Assembly: GCA_023374025.1 (NCBI GenBank)
Contig: SIJG01000038.1
Coordinates: 745,212-809,211, forward strand
Direction: 5' to 3'
DNA length: 64,000 bases
Source of the DNA: Heterodera schachtii
Lineage: Eukaryota; Nematoda; Chromadorea; Rhabditida; Heteroderidae
The first letter of the stretch is position 1, and each line of letters starts with the position of its first letter. A model generated the notes under the pieces. That model was not told where the DNA came from. It searched no databases and saw only the letters and a list, made by a program, of their open reading frames with translations. A program made the translations under genes and the position numbers. This document shows positions 36,031-48,129 of the stretch, piece after piece.

Positions 36031-36292
36031 TGTTAGAGAAGCAAACATTCAAATGTTTGTAATTTTCTCTCTTGGGAACTTTGACCCCAAATATTGATTA
36101 TCACCCCATTAATTCATTCCCTTCCCTTAGTCCATTTTCATTATTTTGTTTTCCTTCCTATTTTTGTGCTCCCCAAATTTGCTCCGTCCCTCCGACAAAT
36201 ATTGTTTTATTTATTTCTCCATTTGTGTTTAATAAATTATTTGGTGTTCGACTTTCCACAAATTATTGTTTGAGCAATTAACCGGCTCAACA
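36031..36292 (+). repeat. 3' LTR of Ty3/Gypsy element
   Basis: 262 bp. It matches the 5' LTR except for GAGAA versus GAGAG near the start and a 5-base insertion in the TTGTTTTATTTATTTC stretch. Ends GGCTCAACA. Confidence 0.92.
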
Positions 36293-36299
36293 TATCATA

Positions 36300-39200
36300 A
36301 AGCTTAAAGCTTTCAAAAATTTTTATTAAGAAAATATATAAAAATTTATTTTAAAAACATAGTTTAGTTTCTATTAGTTCGTATTATTTGTCTTGTAGTT
36401 TTTTTAATGCGATTACACAATTTTTTACATCTAATATCATGTTGCGCCACTTATCTTATTTTGTTTTTATTACAATTACAAAATTATTCGAGATCATAAA
36501 CCTTTTCGAACTCAGATATTTTTATGAGTGTCTTATCACTCGACAAAAAATTTTTTATTCTTAAAATTAGTATTGTATTAACATTTATATAAAATTATTA
36601 AAATTTTTAATTTATTGGAAAAAATGTCACATGATTTATGTCTCCGGCGACTGAATACTATAAAGTGCACCAAATGAATCAATAATTTTTTGAACATTTT
36701 TATATTTATTATTTATAGGTTCGTTTTAAAGTATATAAAAACAAAATAATTTAATCATTATTTTCTTGTATTTATATTTTCATTTTCAAGTCACTGGGAG
36801 CTCAAGAAAAGAATAGACTAAAACTTAAAAAGATCATCCCTAATTATCATAGACTCTATAATTTTGTTTAATCGTCCATAAACTTCCATTAGAATACTAA
36901 ACAACTCAAAATCTATTCATTGTTTTATTTATTTTTTGAGAGGCTTCTCAAAAATTTTATTCTTTTTGTATCTATTTTCAAATTATTTAAATGTTTCTTA
37001 AAATTTATATAAAAAAACTTTTATTTCAGAAGATAAAATAATTCAGATTTGGTTCTATTTTTAGAGTGCGGTCGTTCTTTCATTTGTACAGTTCTTTTTT
37101 GAATTCGACATAATAGAGACCACTTAGGACTATCGAATGATTCCAAGAAAGTTGGATTTGGTTGACAATGAAAAAAGTTATAGTTAAAAAAACTGCGCTG
37201 GCGCGAAAACGTCCCCGACCGATGTGCTTTAATCTATTAAATCAATCAACAAATTAATTACGTTTTCAAAGTAATAGGATCTAAAACAAACTAAAGTCTG
37301 TTAAGTTTATGCTAATTGACTGCTTTAAATAATTCTTATTGTAAATAATTAAAATGGATTAATAAAAAAATACAATGGACCTTTTAATGCCAATTATTTT
37401 TATTAAGGAAGCATGTTAATTAACAAACCCATTAAATAAATACCAAGAAATGAACAAGATTAATAACGACGCAACAAACTCTTTTGAACCAAAAGCATAT
37501 TTCGTCACCACAAAATATAAAATATATGACGAATAATTTTTTAAAAAAGCAAATATTGTTTAAGGATAAAATGCTATTAAATTAACTAAAGAATTTAAAT
37601 TATATTTGAATGACATATTAAAAAAAATTATATGTTAGTTAAAATTTTATACAATTCCTTAAGAATTCATTTTTCCATGAATTTTTTTGTTTTTTTTTGT
37701 CATAGCTAATAAGAAAAGCTTATAAAATATTTTATGGCTTTGTTAAAAATGCTGAATTTTGTGCTAAAATTTAGAAAAAAGCTAAATTTTAATCAATCTT
37801 AAAAAATATTTATATTTTTTCATAAACTGTTATTCTGTATTAGATAAGGTCTTTGTATAAGTTTTATTATTAAATTAGCTAATTAAGTCCTTTCAATCAT
37901 TATCTTTTAAAATTTAAAGTTGCTTAGTTTTATTTTGCTTATGATTTAATTTCTTTAACTTGCTATTTTTTAGGTAAATTTCGTTAAATAATTTATATTT
38001 AACTATGAAGTATAAAATGTTATCGAGCCAATCCACTTAAAAAAATCTGTTTAAGCTGTCCTTTATGTCGATATGTTATTGCCAGCCAAAATTGCTCGCT
38101 TTTATAGCTTCTTGTGATAATAATTTTCTTTGACTTTTTATTTTGTGATGGAATAAAATTTTAGTATTAATTAAATATTTCTTGTTTTCGGCTATTTCTG
38201 TCTAAGTTCGAATTTTATTTCTTATGGAATTTATGTGTTTTTTATGCTTATTCAATCTTTTTTAGTCGTAGTTATTTTTTACATATTGAGTTAAAATTAA
38301 TTCCAATATTTTTTTTAAATACTATTTTTGAAATATCTTTGGTTTTATATTTTATTAATTTATTCTTCTACTTTAATTAAGTATGGATTTGCCTTATATC
38401 GATTGAATAAGTATTTTAAAGGGAATTTATGAATTTATATTATTTTTTTTTTCTATTTTTAATTTTAATAATTAATAACACAGTTGTATTTTTTGAGTTC
38501 CTTAATTAATCAATTAATAGATTAATTAATTAATGAACAACCTAAGCAATAAAATTTTATGGAATAAAAAATCACACACATATAAAAAATAAACATATCA
38601 CAATATATTTGAAAACTTGGTATATTTTTGTTAAATTATTTAAACGACACACAACTCTTGAATAATCATCACACTCTCGCCAGTTATCGCAATTTTATAG
38701 TTTACTGGGATAAACTTTCGCTACTGCCGGTCGCATAAATTAATATTTAAAAATATGTTTATGTTTTGCTTTTTAAATTTTAAAAAAATTTAATTTAATG
38801 ATTTAAAGTTGTATGTAAAAACTTATTTTAATAATAAACTAACAAATTTGAAATCTTTAGTTAAAGTTATTAATTTCTAAAACTAGTATTCTTAAATTTT
38901 AATAATACCTAAGTTCGATTATGTTTATTTACATATAAACAAAATATATTTTTTAATTTTATTTCAAGCTTCATAACTACATATATAAATAAAATTTCAA
39001 TTATTGCATTACAAATTAGTTTATTTCATACAACAATTATTATAGTTTTTGAAAGATACAATAATTAAACCCAAATTTCTTTAGTCTTTCATTTGTTTAT
39101 TTTTATTTGTTAATATCTTGTTTTATGCTTAGCTTATTCTTCGAATTAAATTAATTTTGAATTTATTTTTTCGCTTTTTAAATAATAAACAATGAAATTT

Positions 39201-39410
39201 ATAGCCGCCATTTTTTTAATAATTTTTGAATATTAAATTTTATTAAGTATTTAAAAATTATATTAAAATAAATATTTTCTAGTGCATTTGTGAAACTTTA
39301 TTGCGAATTTCATTTCAAGTCAACTTATCTTAAATATTTTATTTATTTAATTTTATACATAAATTTTTTCAATCCGATAAAAAAATTATTATTTAATTTA
39401 GTAGGTATAT
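36300..39410. other. AT-rich gene-poor stretch
   Basis: No gene seen. A GC-raised patch at about 37065-37225 (containing CCACTTAGGACTATCGAATG and GCGCTGGCGCGAAAACG) resembles the arms of the local MITE-like elements in composition, but I could not pair it with another copy. Confidence 0.45.
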
Positions 39411-39419
39411 AAAAAATAC

Positions 39420-40370
39420 CGTGGTGCGACTTTTGGGGATTTGCAACTTGGGGACCCGACATTTGGGGACCCGACTTTTGGGGATCCCGACATTTGGGGG
39501 CCCGACTTTTAGGGACCCGACACTTAGGGAACCCGACATTTGGGGACCAGACATTTGGGGCTCGAACGTCTTTTGGGGATCCGACATTTGGGGAACTCGA
39601 CATTTGGTGACCCGACATTTGGGGACCAGACATTTGGGGATCGAACGTCTTTGGGGATCCGACATTTGGGGACCCGACATTTGGGGACCCGACATTTGGG
39701 GATTTTATTAGACCAAAAAAAATTTAAAAATTTATCCAAATTAGACAAATTTACGTCTGCTTTAGCCAGAGTTAATTCCATTGCAAGAAAAAACAAAATA
39801 ATTTTTTTTAAATTATCTCTATTTCCGGACTTACCGCGAGGAGGTAGCAGAATTTTGAGCCCATATTAACCACAACACAATAGACAAATCAGAATATATT
39901 TTAGTATGTACAGTACATCCTTTCCAATTTTTATTTAAAATGCCTTTCCCAAGGGCCAATGGGAAGACAAATTCGTTAAGGGCATTCAAAAAGTTAAAGG
40001 CGACTTTACTGTCAAATTGCGTACAGCAACAAAATGCCGAGGTCATCTTTTCTGTTTCTTAGAGTCCGGAAACAGAGTTATTTAGAAAATATTATTTTTA
40101 TTTTTCTTGCAATGGAATTAACTCTGGCTAAAGCAGGCGTAAATTTGCCTAATTTGGTATAAATTAAAATTTTTTTTTGTTTTAATAAAATCCCCAAAAG
40201 TCGGGTCCCCAAATGTCGAGTTCTCCAAATGTCGGATCCCCAAAAGACGTTCGATCCCCAAATGTCGGGTCCCCAAATGTCGGGTTCCCTAAGTGTCGGA
40301 TCCCTAAAGGTCGGGTCCCCAAATGTCGGATCCCCAAGTTGCAAATCCCCAAAAGTCGGGTAGCCAAAAA
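39420..40370. mobile_element. Foldback element with 15-bp tandem-repeat arms and unique spacer
   Basis: The left arm (39425-39705) is a run of TTTGGGGACCCGACA units, 15 bp each with variants. The right arm (40190-40365) is the same run in reverse complement. Both outer ends share CGACTTTTGGGGATTTGCAA. Pairing continues inward: 39715-39832 (through ATTCCATTGCAAGAAAAA to TTTCCGGAC) matches the complement of 40068-40185. Only about 39835-40065 is single-copy. That spacer has a plus-strand open reading (KMPFPRANGKTNSLRAFKKL) that looks like captured coding sequence. Frames across the arms are repeat artefacts. No clear target duplication; AAAAAATAC/AAAAATTAC at the flanks is only suggestive. Confidence 0.7.
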
Positions 40371-40374
40371 TTAC

Positions 40375-42725
40375 TTGAGGTATTTCATTAATGTTTTTTA
40401 ATGATATAGAAATAGCTTTAAAAAATAGTTTTATATTTTAATTTTAATGCATTCATTAATTTAATATTAAAATTCTTAGATGTATTTTATTGTGATTAAG
40501 ATATTAATATGTTTTTATTAATTCCCTTTTTTTAGTAAAATAGTTATATTGTACGATTTTTTTGTCAATTTTTTCGTTACTCATTTTTTAGATATATTAT
40601 AATTTTTAGAATCAACTCGGTTTCGAAATCTTTGTCAAAATATTCATACAGAATTTCGGTAAATGTCGGGTTATTGCGAGCAATTATTTTTTATAATAAT
40701 TCTAATTATTTAATTGAAAGGAAAAGTTAATATTTCAATTTTATTTATTTTAAAATTTATGCAGTGCTGTAATTTTTATATAGTAATCACTTAAATCTTG
40801 GAAAGTTTTTCAAAATTATAAATACACCTCCGACCCTTTTTGATTCTTGTTGCGGAGTAAATTTAGTAATTTTATGGCAAATTGAGTTGAAAATTATATT
40901 ATTAGACTTTAAATAATAATTTGTAAAACAATTACCCACAACTTTATTCACAAACTTTTGTACTCAGCCTTCTTGCTTAATATTGCGTGCCAGTGATGAA
41001 TTTGAGTGACAAATTTTAAATAATTACAATTAATTCACCAATGATTCTTAATTGTTTAATATTTCATCATTCAAAAATTTGAATTTTACATTTTTATATA
41101 AACTTTTTTTGAAGCAAATAAAGTTAATTTAAATTATTTCTTATACTTTTCTACTCGAAAAAGCAATCAAATGAAAATTTATGTCGATTAAAATTTTCTT
41201 AAATATGAATTTGACAAGAAAATTCCCTCCCTGTTCGGCACTGAGCTCATTTTGGTAACATATATTTCTTTTTTGAATTGTTCACCTTTGGCGTTTTTAT
41301 AAATTAAATTAAAGTTATTTCTAAATTTCAAACAATATTCATTATAATTTATAAAAATATATTTCATATTTAAATTAAAATAGACAATAAGTATTAAAAT
41401 TAAAAAAAATAAAAATAAAACAAAAATGAAAAATAAATCTTATAATTTAAAAAATTTCTTACAGAATTAATTTATATTTTGATAAATGAGGGCGTTGACA
41501 AAAAAATTGAATCGTTGCCCACTTTGTGAAAAATATTTGGCAATTACATTTAAATAAAAAAATGAATTTTTGGTGATCCATTTTCCAGAAAATTTTTCTA
41601 TTTTTAGGGGGTGTATAAAAATTTTCTGGTCATTTCTTATGGGCTTATTTTCCAAATTTTATTGCATTTTTAATGTAATTTTTCGGAAAAACGCAGCAAA
41701 AAAAGGCACAAAACGGCAATGCCAAAAAAAGTATTTAAGCATATGCCTCAAAATGGGAGCTCGAATTATAATTAATTTATATGTTAATCTATTTTTGTCC
41801 ATTCATTGTAGTTTGAATAAACAAAAATTGAAATTTTTTTGATATGAATTTATTGTTCAATCTACGATTCTTCTCTGCAATTGTTGAGTCGACTCGAGAA
41901 CAACTGTACAAGCCTCATTTTGATTAGTTACTTTTTAATGCAGCCATAATATTAAATATCACGTTGTTAGTTGTCTGCAACAATTGAAAACCTATTCCTT
42001 TATAATGATTTTGAGTAGTTCTCATATTTATTCCTTTATTTTAATTTTTACTATACTCTAATTATTAAAAAATGATAAATTTTTGCGCTTTTTTAATATT
42101 TTCATATTTATATGCAAATAAATGGATGTTTTTTACTATTTGCTTGAAAATATTTTTATTATTTAAAAAAATTTAAAGATATTATTGTTAAATACACCTT
42201 TATTATATTAATTAATATACAATTATTATTAATTGTTTTTTAATCTCATTTAATTTATTAAAATGTCCTTAATTGGGGAAAAATCGACATTACTTCACCC
42301 CAATGTTCGTCAATGAAAAATGTTTCAGCTAATTAATTAAATGTGAGTTTAAAAAAATTGTATTTTTAAATATATTTTTAAAAGATAAATTATGTTTAAA
42401 ATTTTTATGTATTTTATGGTAATAAAACTCACTTAAACTCATGCGCGAATTAACGTGTGACAAGATGTAACTGCATTTTTCAAATTGCATATTAACTAAA
42501 TATGTTCATTTTTACTTTAGTTGGTGATTAAGTAAAATTTTGGTTGAATAGGCAAGAAGTGCTTGCAAATATTTATTAAAACATTTTCGGGTTTTTGGTG
42601 TTAATCTCCTGTAATCACATTCAACAATTGTATTTATTCAATTATTGTGATATTTTATTTATATAATCATTTATTTTGAAGAATTTTATTTTATCCGCCA
42701 TTTTTCAGCAAAATCAAACATCTTC
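40375..42725. other. AT-rich gene-poor stretch
   Basis: No gene seen. Frames at 41467-41655 and 41570-41842 overlap antiparallel and look non-coding. A slightly GC-raised patch at about 41215-41260 shows no feature. Confidence 0.45.
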
Positions 42726-44433
42726 GTCATTTATAGCATTTCTTCGCTTTCGTAATTGACAGAAACTGCTCCATTTCGTAATGACTGATTTGTGTTAACA
42801 TTTTTTGAATATTTTCCTAAATTTTACATAGATATTTTCATAATATAAAAAAAAATTAAATTAAGAATAACGATTAATATTTTAAAATATTAAAAATAGA
42901 CTCTTTTTTGTAGTTATTTTGCTGTTAATTTTCATTTTATAATTTGGCTTTATAAGTTTATTAATTTTCTCATTTATAAATTAATAGGCAATATAATTTT
43001 TAAAAGCTTTTTTGAATTAAATATTATCTATGGCAATTTATGTCTCCAAAAGAAATCTGGCGTAGTAGTTACAAATTAATCTCTTAGCTTAGAATTAACT
43101 TATGTTCCTGAACAGCTCAATGTTTTTAATTATTTTTTGAAATATTTTTAAATTTTTCAGTTATTAATAATCTTTGTTATTTATTTTTCTCAAAAAAATT
43201 AATTTTAATGAATGTACTAGTAAAATGTTCGGCATTTTTAATTTCAAGGCATCGGCACTTATATTCATTTCTTGCGAAGTAATAGATTTAGTAGTTTGAT
43301 TATTCCTTTTAGCATATTTTTTATCAATAAATATTCATTATTACTATTTTAAGCCTACTTGAGTTTTTATTATTTTTTACTTTTTCAATATAATGGCGTC
43401 AAAAACTTTATGCAAATATTTTTTAATAATTTCTCGTATTATCATTTTAAATTTTTTTTAAATAATAATTCTTGTTATTTAAAAAAGTAAAATTTATTCA
43501 CTGTTATTATTGCTCTGGCTCAATTTTACAAAAATAATACATAAAAAATTATTAAATAAATAGTATTAATATAATCTATTGTTATATTCACTGACATTTT
43601 TATTTACTTTAAAAATAATAAAAAATGTGTGCGGAAACTTATGTTATACCCTATGTATTTATTGTTAGTAGAAAAGTTTTTTATTAATAATTTTATTCAT
43701 TTTTTGCATTTATATCTTGAGGACTACCAATTTTGTTTTTGCATGATTGATGAATGTCGTTTATTATTAGAAAAGTTTTTTATTCATAAATTTTACCTGA
43801 AAAAATTAATAATGCCATTCCCTTAGAATGGTATTTCGTTGATAAAAAATATTGACAGAACAAAATATTATTGAATTAGTTTTTTGAAGCTGACATGTGT
43901 GATATTGTTTTGTAAAGGTTTTATTTTTAAAGTATTTTAAATGATCTTCTAGATAATTTTTGCAACATAAATTCTAATACCGAATACAGAATTGGTGCGA
44001 GAATAAAAAATTAAGAAATAAAAAGCATGTTCAATAATGACACTGCAATTATAAATTAAAATTATTCAATTTTATAAGAATGATTTATTTTTTAAATCTT
44101 TACTTTATTATTGTTCTTTACTTCATGTGGAACATTGTCAAAAAAAATTTCTCAATTATTCTGTAAAAATTTTAAATTTAATCTTTTAAAAAATTTATGT
44201 TTAATTCTTTATGACTAAAATTACAGATGAATAAATTTGGAAAAATTTATTTATTCGAAAGAAAATTAATAAATGTGTGATTGTGTTAATTAAATTTTCC
44301 TTTACTGTTATAGAAGCAAAAAATAAAATAGATGACCTTTTATAAAAATAAAAATTACTAAGCAACAAAAGTTAACAATTTACGAAATGGAGCAGTTTCT
44401 GTCAATTACTCGAAAGCGAAGAAATGCTATAAA
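42724..44433. mobile_element. Inverted pair of about 50 bp spaced 1.7 kb apart (possible MITE ends)
   Basis: TTATAGCATTTCTTCGCTTTCG, then TAATTGACAGAAACTGCTCC and ATTTCGTAA, spans 42725-42780. The reverse complement, with a 2-base indel after TTTCG, occupies 44382-44433. The orientation is that of terminal inverted repeats. The 1.6 kb between them is ordinary AT-rich sequence with no gene seen, including an unlikely 65-codon frame at 43629-43826. No target duplication was found, so two independent insertions in opposite orientation are also possible. Confidence 0.5.
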
Positions 44434-44439
44434 ATATTG

Positions 44440-45480
44440 CTTATTAAAATATTAAAAAAGATATAAATATATGTTTAAAATAAAATAAATGTTCTTTTTC
44501 TATTAAGTCATAGCTTAATAAAATTAAATGCACTCAATAAATTATATAATTAATATATTGAAAGTTTTTAATAATCTTAATTAAAGGAATCATTAGTTAC
44601 TAAAAAAACAAAATTCAAATACTCAACGAACAGGCATAGGCGCTGTCAAGATCTCATAAAGAAATAATTAAAAAAATCCTAAATAAAAAATAACAATTAG
44701 TGAAACATTTGAATTAATTAGAAATTTCAAAAATACAATTTTATTTACAGGAAATATACGGTAAATTTTCAAACTTTTAAAAAAATAAATAAGAATATGA
44801 AATAAATTATTCCATTTAAAAATTTATGAAGAAATGTACTAAAAAATGCTTCTCATTATTAAAGAACTGTAAAATGGTGCCAAACATTAAAAAAAATGTA
44901 AACACCGAATATAAAATATTTGATCATCTTTACAGAGTGAATTAAACAATATATTCTTATTTAAAATATTTTTAAAGCAAATTCAATCACTATAAATATA
45001 ATTTAAAAAATCATAAATTCAACAATTTGTGAATTGTTTAAATTAATATATTTATTTTAAACATGGAAACAAATGAAATTATTTGAACCAAATATAATAC
45101 AATATGATTTAAAAACCGGTTGATAAATTTTTTCATTAATTTTCAACCAATTTAATGAATTATAAAAAAATCTTAGAGTCTATTAGGTTATTTTTTAAAT
45201 CAATTAATGTTTAAAAAAAGAAATTGAAGAAATAATTAGAATGGGCAACAAGAATTTAATCCATAAAAAAAAATTCTTACCTTGAATTTAGTTATTTATC
45301 TCATTCGGATATGAAAATAAATTTAAAAACAGAAGATCATTGAATTATAAGTTTTCGAAAAAAAAAAATGAATCACATAACCCCCGATAAATGTACATTT
45401 ATCTGAAGGTAAATTATAGTAAAATTAAAGTTTTAAATTTATTGATTTTAAATTGTCATTTTCACTAATTATGATTTTAT
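44440..45480. other. AT-rich gene-poor stretch
   Basis: No gene or repeat recognised. Confidence 0.4.
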
Positions 45481-45904
45481 TGTATTTTTTAGAGTGCAGC
45501 GGGACCGGGAATTTTTGCCAAAACCGGGACCGGGACTTGCCGGGACCTGAGAAGCCGGGACCGGGACCTCGATTTTTCTTCGGGACCGGGACCGGGAACC
45601 GGGACCAACCGGGAAATTTTAAAAATTCAAAAAATTTCAAAAAATTTTTAAAAAATTCAAATTTTAATTTATTTCAATTGAAAATAACACAAAATTAAAT
45701 TTTTATTTTGTTTTTTATTTATGTAATAAAATGCAAAAGTTAAAGCATAATTAAATTAATGAAAATTTTCAAACTAAATTTATTTAAATTATTTTTAAAA
45801 ATAATCATTTTTGGACTAAATAATCGAATATTATTAGAAATTTATATTACTTTTATGATCATTTTTTCGGCGCGCTTTTTGCAAAAAACTTTTGTTGAGA
45901 AGAG

Positions 45905-45985
45905 GAGACCGGCGGTGCCGATAGGCGCCGCCGGGGAAAATTTTGACAATTTGAGTGTAATTTGTTAACAGATTTTCAACAAAAA
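45905..45985. repeat. Internal GC hairpin segment shared with 24.6 kb
   Basis: An 11-bp stem (CCGGCGGTGCC / GGCGCCGCCGG, one G-T pair) closes a GATA loop, followed by a stretch ending GTTAACAGATTTTC. The reverse complement of this whole segment is found, diverged, at 24610-24690. Confidence 0.5.
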
Positions 45986-46137
45986 GGCAATTTTTTTGGA
46001 TTTATTAGGCTCAATATGTACATATTTTCATTTAAAAAAATAAAAAAATATATATAAATAAAAAAATATATGAGAAATCATATTTTGTCGATAGGAAAAC
46101 CATGAATATACAAAAAGAAAATTCAAAATATTTTAAT

Positions 46138-46210
46138 TTCCTTAGAGGAATTGAACCAGGGGAAAGAAGAAGATAAAAGTCAAGGGGACTAGCCACTAGG
46201 CCATTTGCAC
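46138..46210 (-). pseudogene. tRNA-like segment with A and B boxes
   Basis: On the minus strand TGGCCTAGTGG (46203-46193) fits the RNA polymerase III A box and GGTTCAATTCC (46158-46148) fits the B box. They are 45 nt apart, as in real tRNAs. The acceptor ends do not pair, the anticodon stem cannot be formed convincingly and the T stem is weak. I read it as a decayed tRNA or the head of a tRNA-derived SINE, not a working tRNA. It lies inside the hAT-like element. Confidence 0.4.
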
Positions 46211-46514
46211 AATTGGTTGCTACATTCTTAAAGAAACTTTTTAATCATTTTTTTTATTTTTTTTTCCTTTGACTCCAATTTTCATCATTAAATTTTCTCT
46301 CACAAATCAGACCCTCATTCTTACCAGTGCTTGTTTTTCCCGGTTCCCGGTTGCCCTACCGGGACCGGGACCTGAGCTTTTCAAAACCCGGGAACCGGGA
46401 CCTGAGCTTTTCAAAACCCGGGACCGGGAACCGGGACTGGGACCTCGGATGACCGGGAATTCCCGGCCCGGTCCCGGTCCCGGTCCCGGTCCCGCTGCAC
46501 TCTAGTATTTTTAT

Positions 46515-47960
46515 TTGTAATATTTATAGCAGTTTAGGGATTGTCCCAAGGAAAACGATAAATCGAGAAAATAAATGATGAAAAAATCATAAAAAAGGTT
46601 CCAAACATTAATAAAATTATATATATTTATACTAATAATAAATATCGGATAAATCATTGATTATAACATCTAACTTTAATAAAAATATTTTTGTTTCATA
46701 CATGTTTTTCTAAATAGTCGAAAAAATGTTTTTTTACACTTGTAATCTTACATCTAATTCGTTCTAATCACAGTCTCATGTTAGATGTATTGAATAATTA
46801 AATGTTTTTTTATATAAAAATTCACTTTTTAATATATTTATGGTTATTATTTGTATATTTTATTAATATTTAAAAATATTTAATTGTATCAAAATTATTA
46901 GAATTAGTATTCAAGTGAATTATTAGTTCATTTCATTCTTAGAAAAAGAATAGATCACAGTAATGAATTTATACTATTGTTAGTAATTTCTCCTATTAAT
47001 GTATTTGTTTGTATAGGTATTAATCCGTATTTTTATAATTATTTAAATGGTGAATTTTTTCGACAAAAAACCAAGATCTTTTTCTTTTTAACATTTAATA
47101 ATTATTTGAAAAACTACAATTGCCATTCTTACACATTTCTTGACTGTCAACAGCTTTAGGAATAATAATTTTTTAATGTTTGCATAATTTATTTAATTTT
47201 ATTATTTAGAACATTTTAATTTCAATTTCTATTTATTATATTATTGAACCTTTTGGGGTTTGGCAACGATTTAAAACATAGGAAATGGCATTTAAGAAGA
47301 GTATTAGTGGCACTCATCACGAAAACTATGACATTTCGAGCGCTCTCCCTTATGTAATATATAATTTATTTGAATGATAATACATATATAAGTTCAAACC
47401 AAAGCGATACATTTTTATTATGCTCTTAACAAATAATTAATTATTTCATTATTTGGGTTCATTAAAATCATTATTAAGTTAATATTTAATTCGTTTTCCA
47501 TTACTGATTTATGGCTCCTTTGTTTAGCTTAGTTTTAAGAATTTCTTATGCCAAAAGTACGTTATTTTTTGTTTGTTTGTTAACAAACAAAATAATTAAT
47601 ACAAATGTTGTTTTTTCTAATTTATTAGTCAATTAATTTTTTTACAAAATGCATAATAAATATTTACTCAAGTTTCACAATTATTATTTTTATGTAGATG
47701 CTAATTTAATTTTTGAGTTATAAATATTTTCTGTTAAGTATCTTTAAAATAAATACCTTTTAGTATTTATTTTTTAATTCAACAAAAATGTCGCATGGAA
47801 CACTTTCAGTTGAACCACTAATTGGTGCCTAAGAATTTTTATTTATTACTTCTTTTAGTTCATTATTATGTTTTTTTATTAATTATTTTTTCACATTTTT
47901 TTCTATGAGATTTTATTTTTTTGTTGGAAAATTTGTTTTTCCAGTGTAATAAAAATTATA
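46515..47960. other. AT-rich gene-poor stretch
   Basis: No firm gene. A GC-raised patch at 47245-47350 is open in several frames: on plus, a 30-codon frame from ATG 47285 beginning MAFKKSISGTHHENYDISS with a GTAATA donor inside; on minus, a longer open reading. Strand and function cannot be settled by eye. Confidence 0.35.
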
Positions 47961-47972
47961 TTATTTGCTCAG

Positions 47973-48128
47973 GCCTTTGCCCCGCGGCGATGCCCGGAGA
48001 GTTGGCAAGCCGAACACGTCGGCAAGCGTTTTGATGACGACTCCTCCTTCGTTTCCGCGTCGATAAAATCGCGGACGCAAAAGTTCCGTCCGCTTTTCGT
48101 GTCCCGTTCCTGTGTTGTTAAACGTTAA
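47973..48128 (+). CDS. Candidate exon in a GC-rich island, unknown product
   Basis: About 140 bp of high GC in AT-rich DNA. On plus, a TTTGCTCAG acceptor leads directly into an open frame of 51 codons starting AFAPRRCPESWQAEH and containing GKRFDDDSSFVSASIKS, ending at TAA 48126. On minus, an equally open frame (from an AACACAG acceptor at about 48110 to TAA 47961) reads GHEKRTELLRPRFYRRGN and GGVVIKTLADVFGLPT. Only one can be real. The plus reading has the better acceptor; the minus reading has the more protein-like composition. No family is recognised for either. Confidence 0.35.
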   Translation, partial: AFAPRRCPESWQAEHVGKRFDDDSSFVSASIKSRTQKFRPLFVSRSCVVKR

Positions 48129-48129
48129 T

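Larger units (their letters stand above)
31399..36292 (+). mobile_element. Ty3/Gypsy LTR retrotransposon (4.9 kb), full-length but broken
   Basis: Layout: 5' LTR, primer-binding region, gag, zinc knuckles, protease, reverse transcriptase, RNase H, integrase, polypurine tract, 3' LTR. The protease-RT-RNase H-integrase order identifies Ty3/Gypsy (Metaviridae-type), and the pol motifs resemble K02A2.6-like elements common in nematodes. It has two in-frame stops (32475 and 33666), one frameshift near 33945 and no in-frame ATG for gag. The LTRs differ by one substitution and one 5-base indel, so insertion was recent relative to the damage. The flanking tetramers TTTC (31395) and TATC (36293) are an imperfect target-duplication candidate. 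The element is far less AT-rich than its surroundings. Confidence 0.93.
45490..46504. mobile_element. 1,015-bp hAT-like non-autonomous transposon
   Basis: The left end TAGAGTGCAGCGGGACCGGG and the right end are perfect inverted repeats over this stretch. GTATTTTT is duplicated exactly at 45482-45489 and 46505-46512: 8 bp, as for hAT elements. The first 130 bp and last 165 bp are GGGACC/CCGGGA arrays in both orientations. The centre is AT-rich, with a GC hairpin at about 45909-45936 (CCGGCGGTGCC-GATA-GGCGCCGCCGG) and a tRNA-like segment at 46138-46210. No transposase is encoded; the short open frames are repeat products. Confidence 0.85.

Noticed and set aside
39425..39705. CRISPR-like array of regular short repeats
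   Set aside because: The 15-bp units are contiguous without unique spacers, are mirrored in an inverted arm, and the genome is eukaryotic.
46138..46210. Functional tRNA gene
   Set aside because: The A and B boxes are good, but the acceptor and anticodon stems do not pair, so only a pseudogene or SINE head is claimed.
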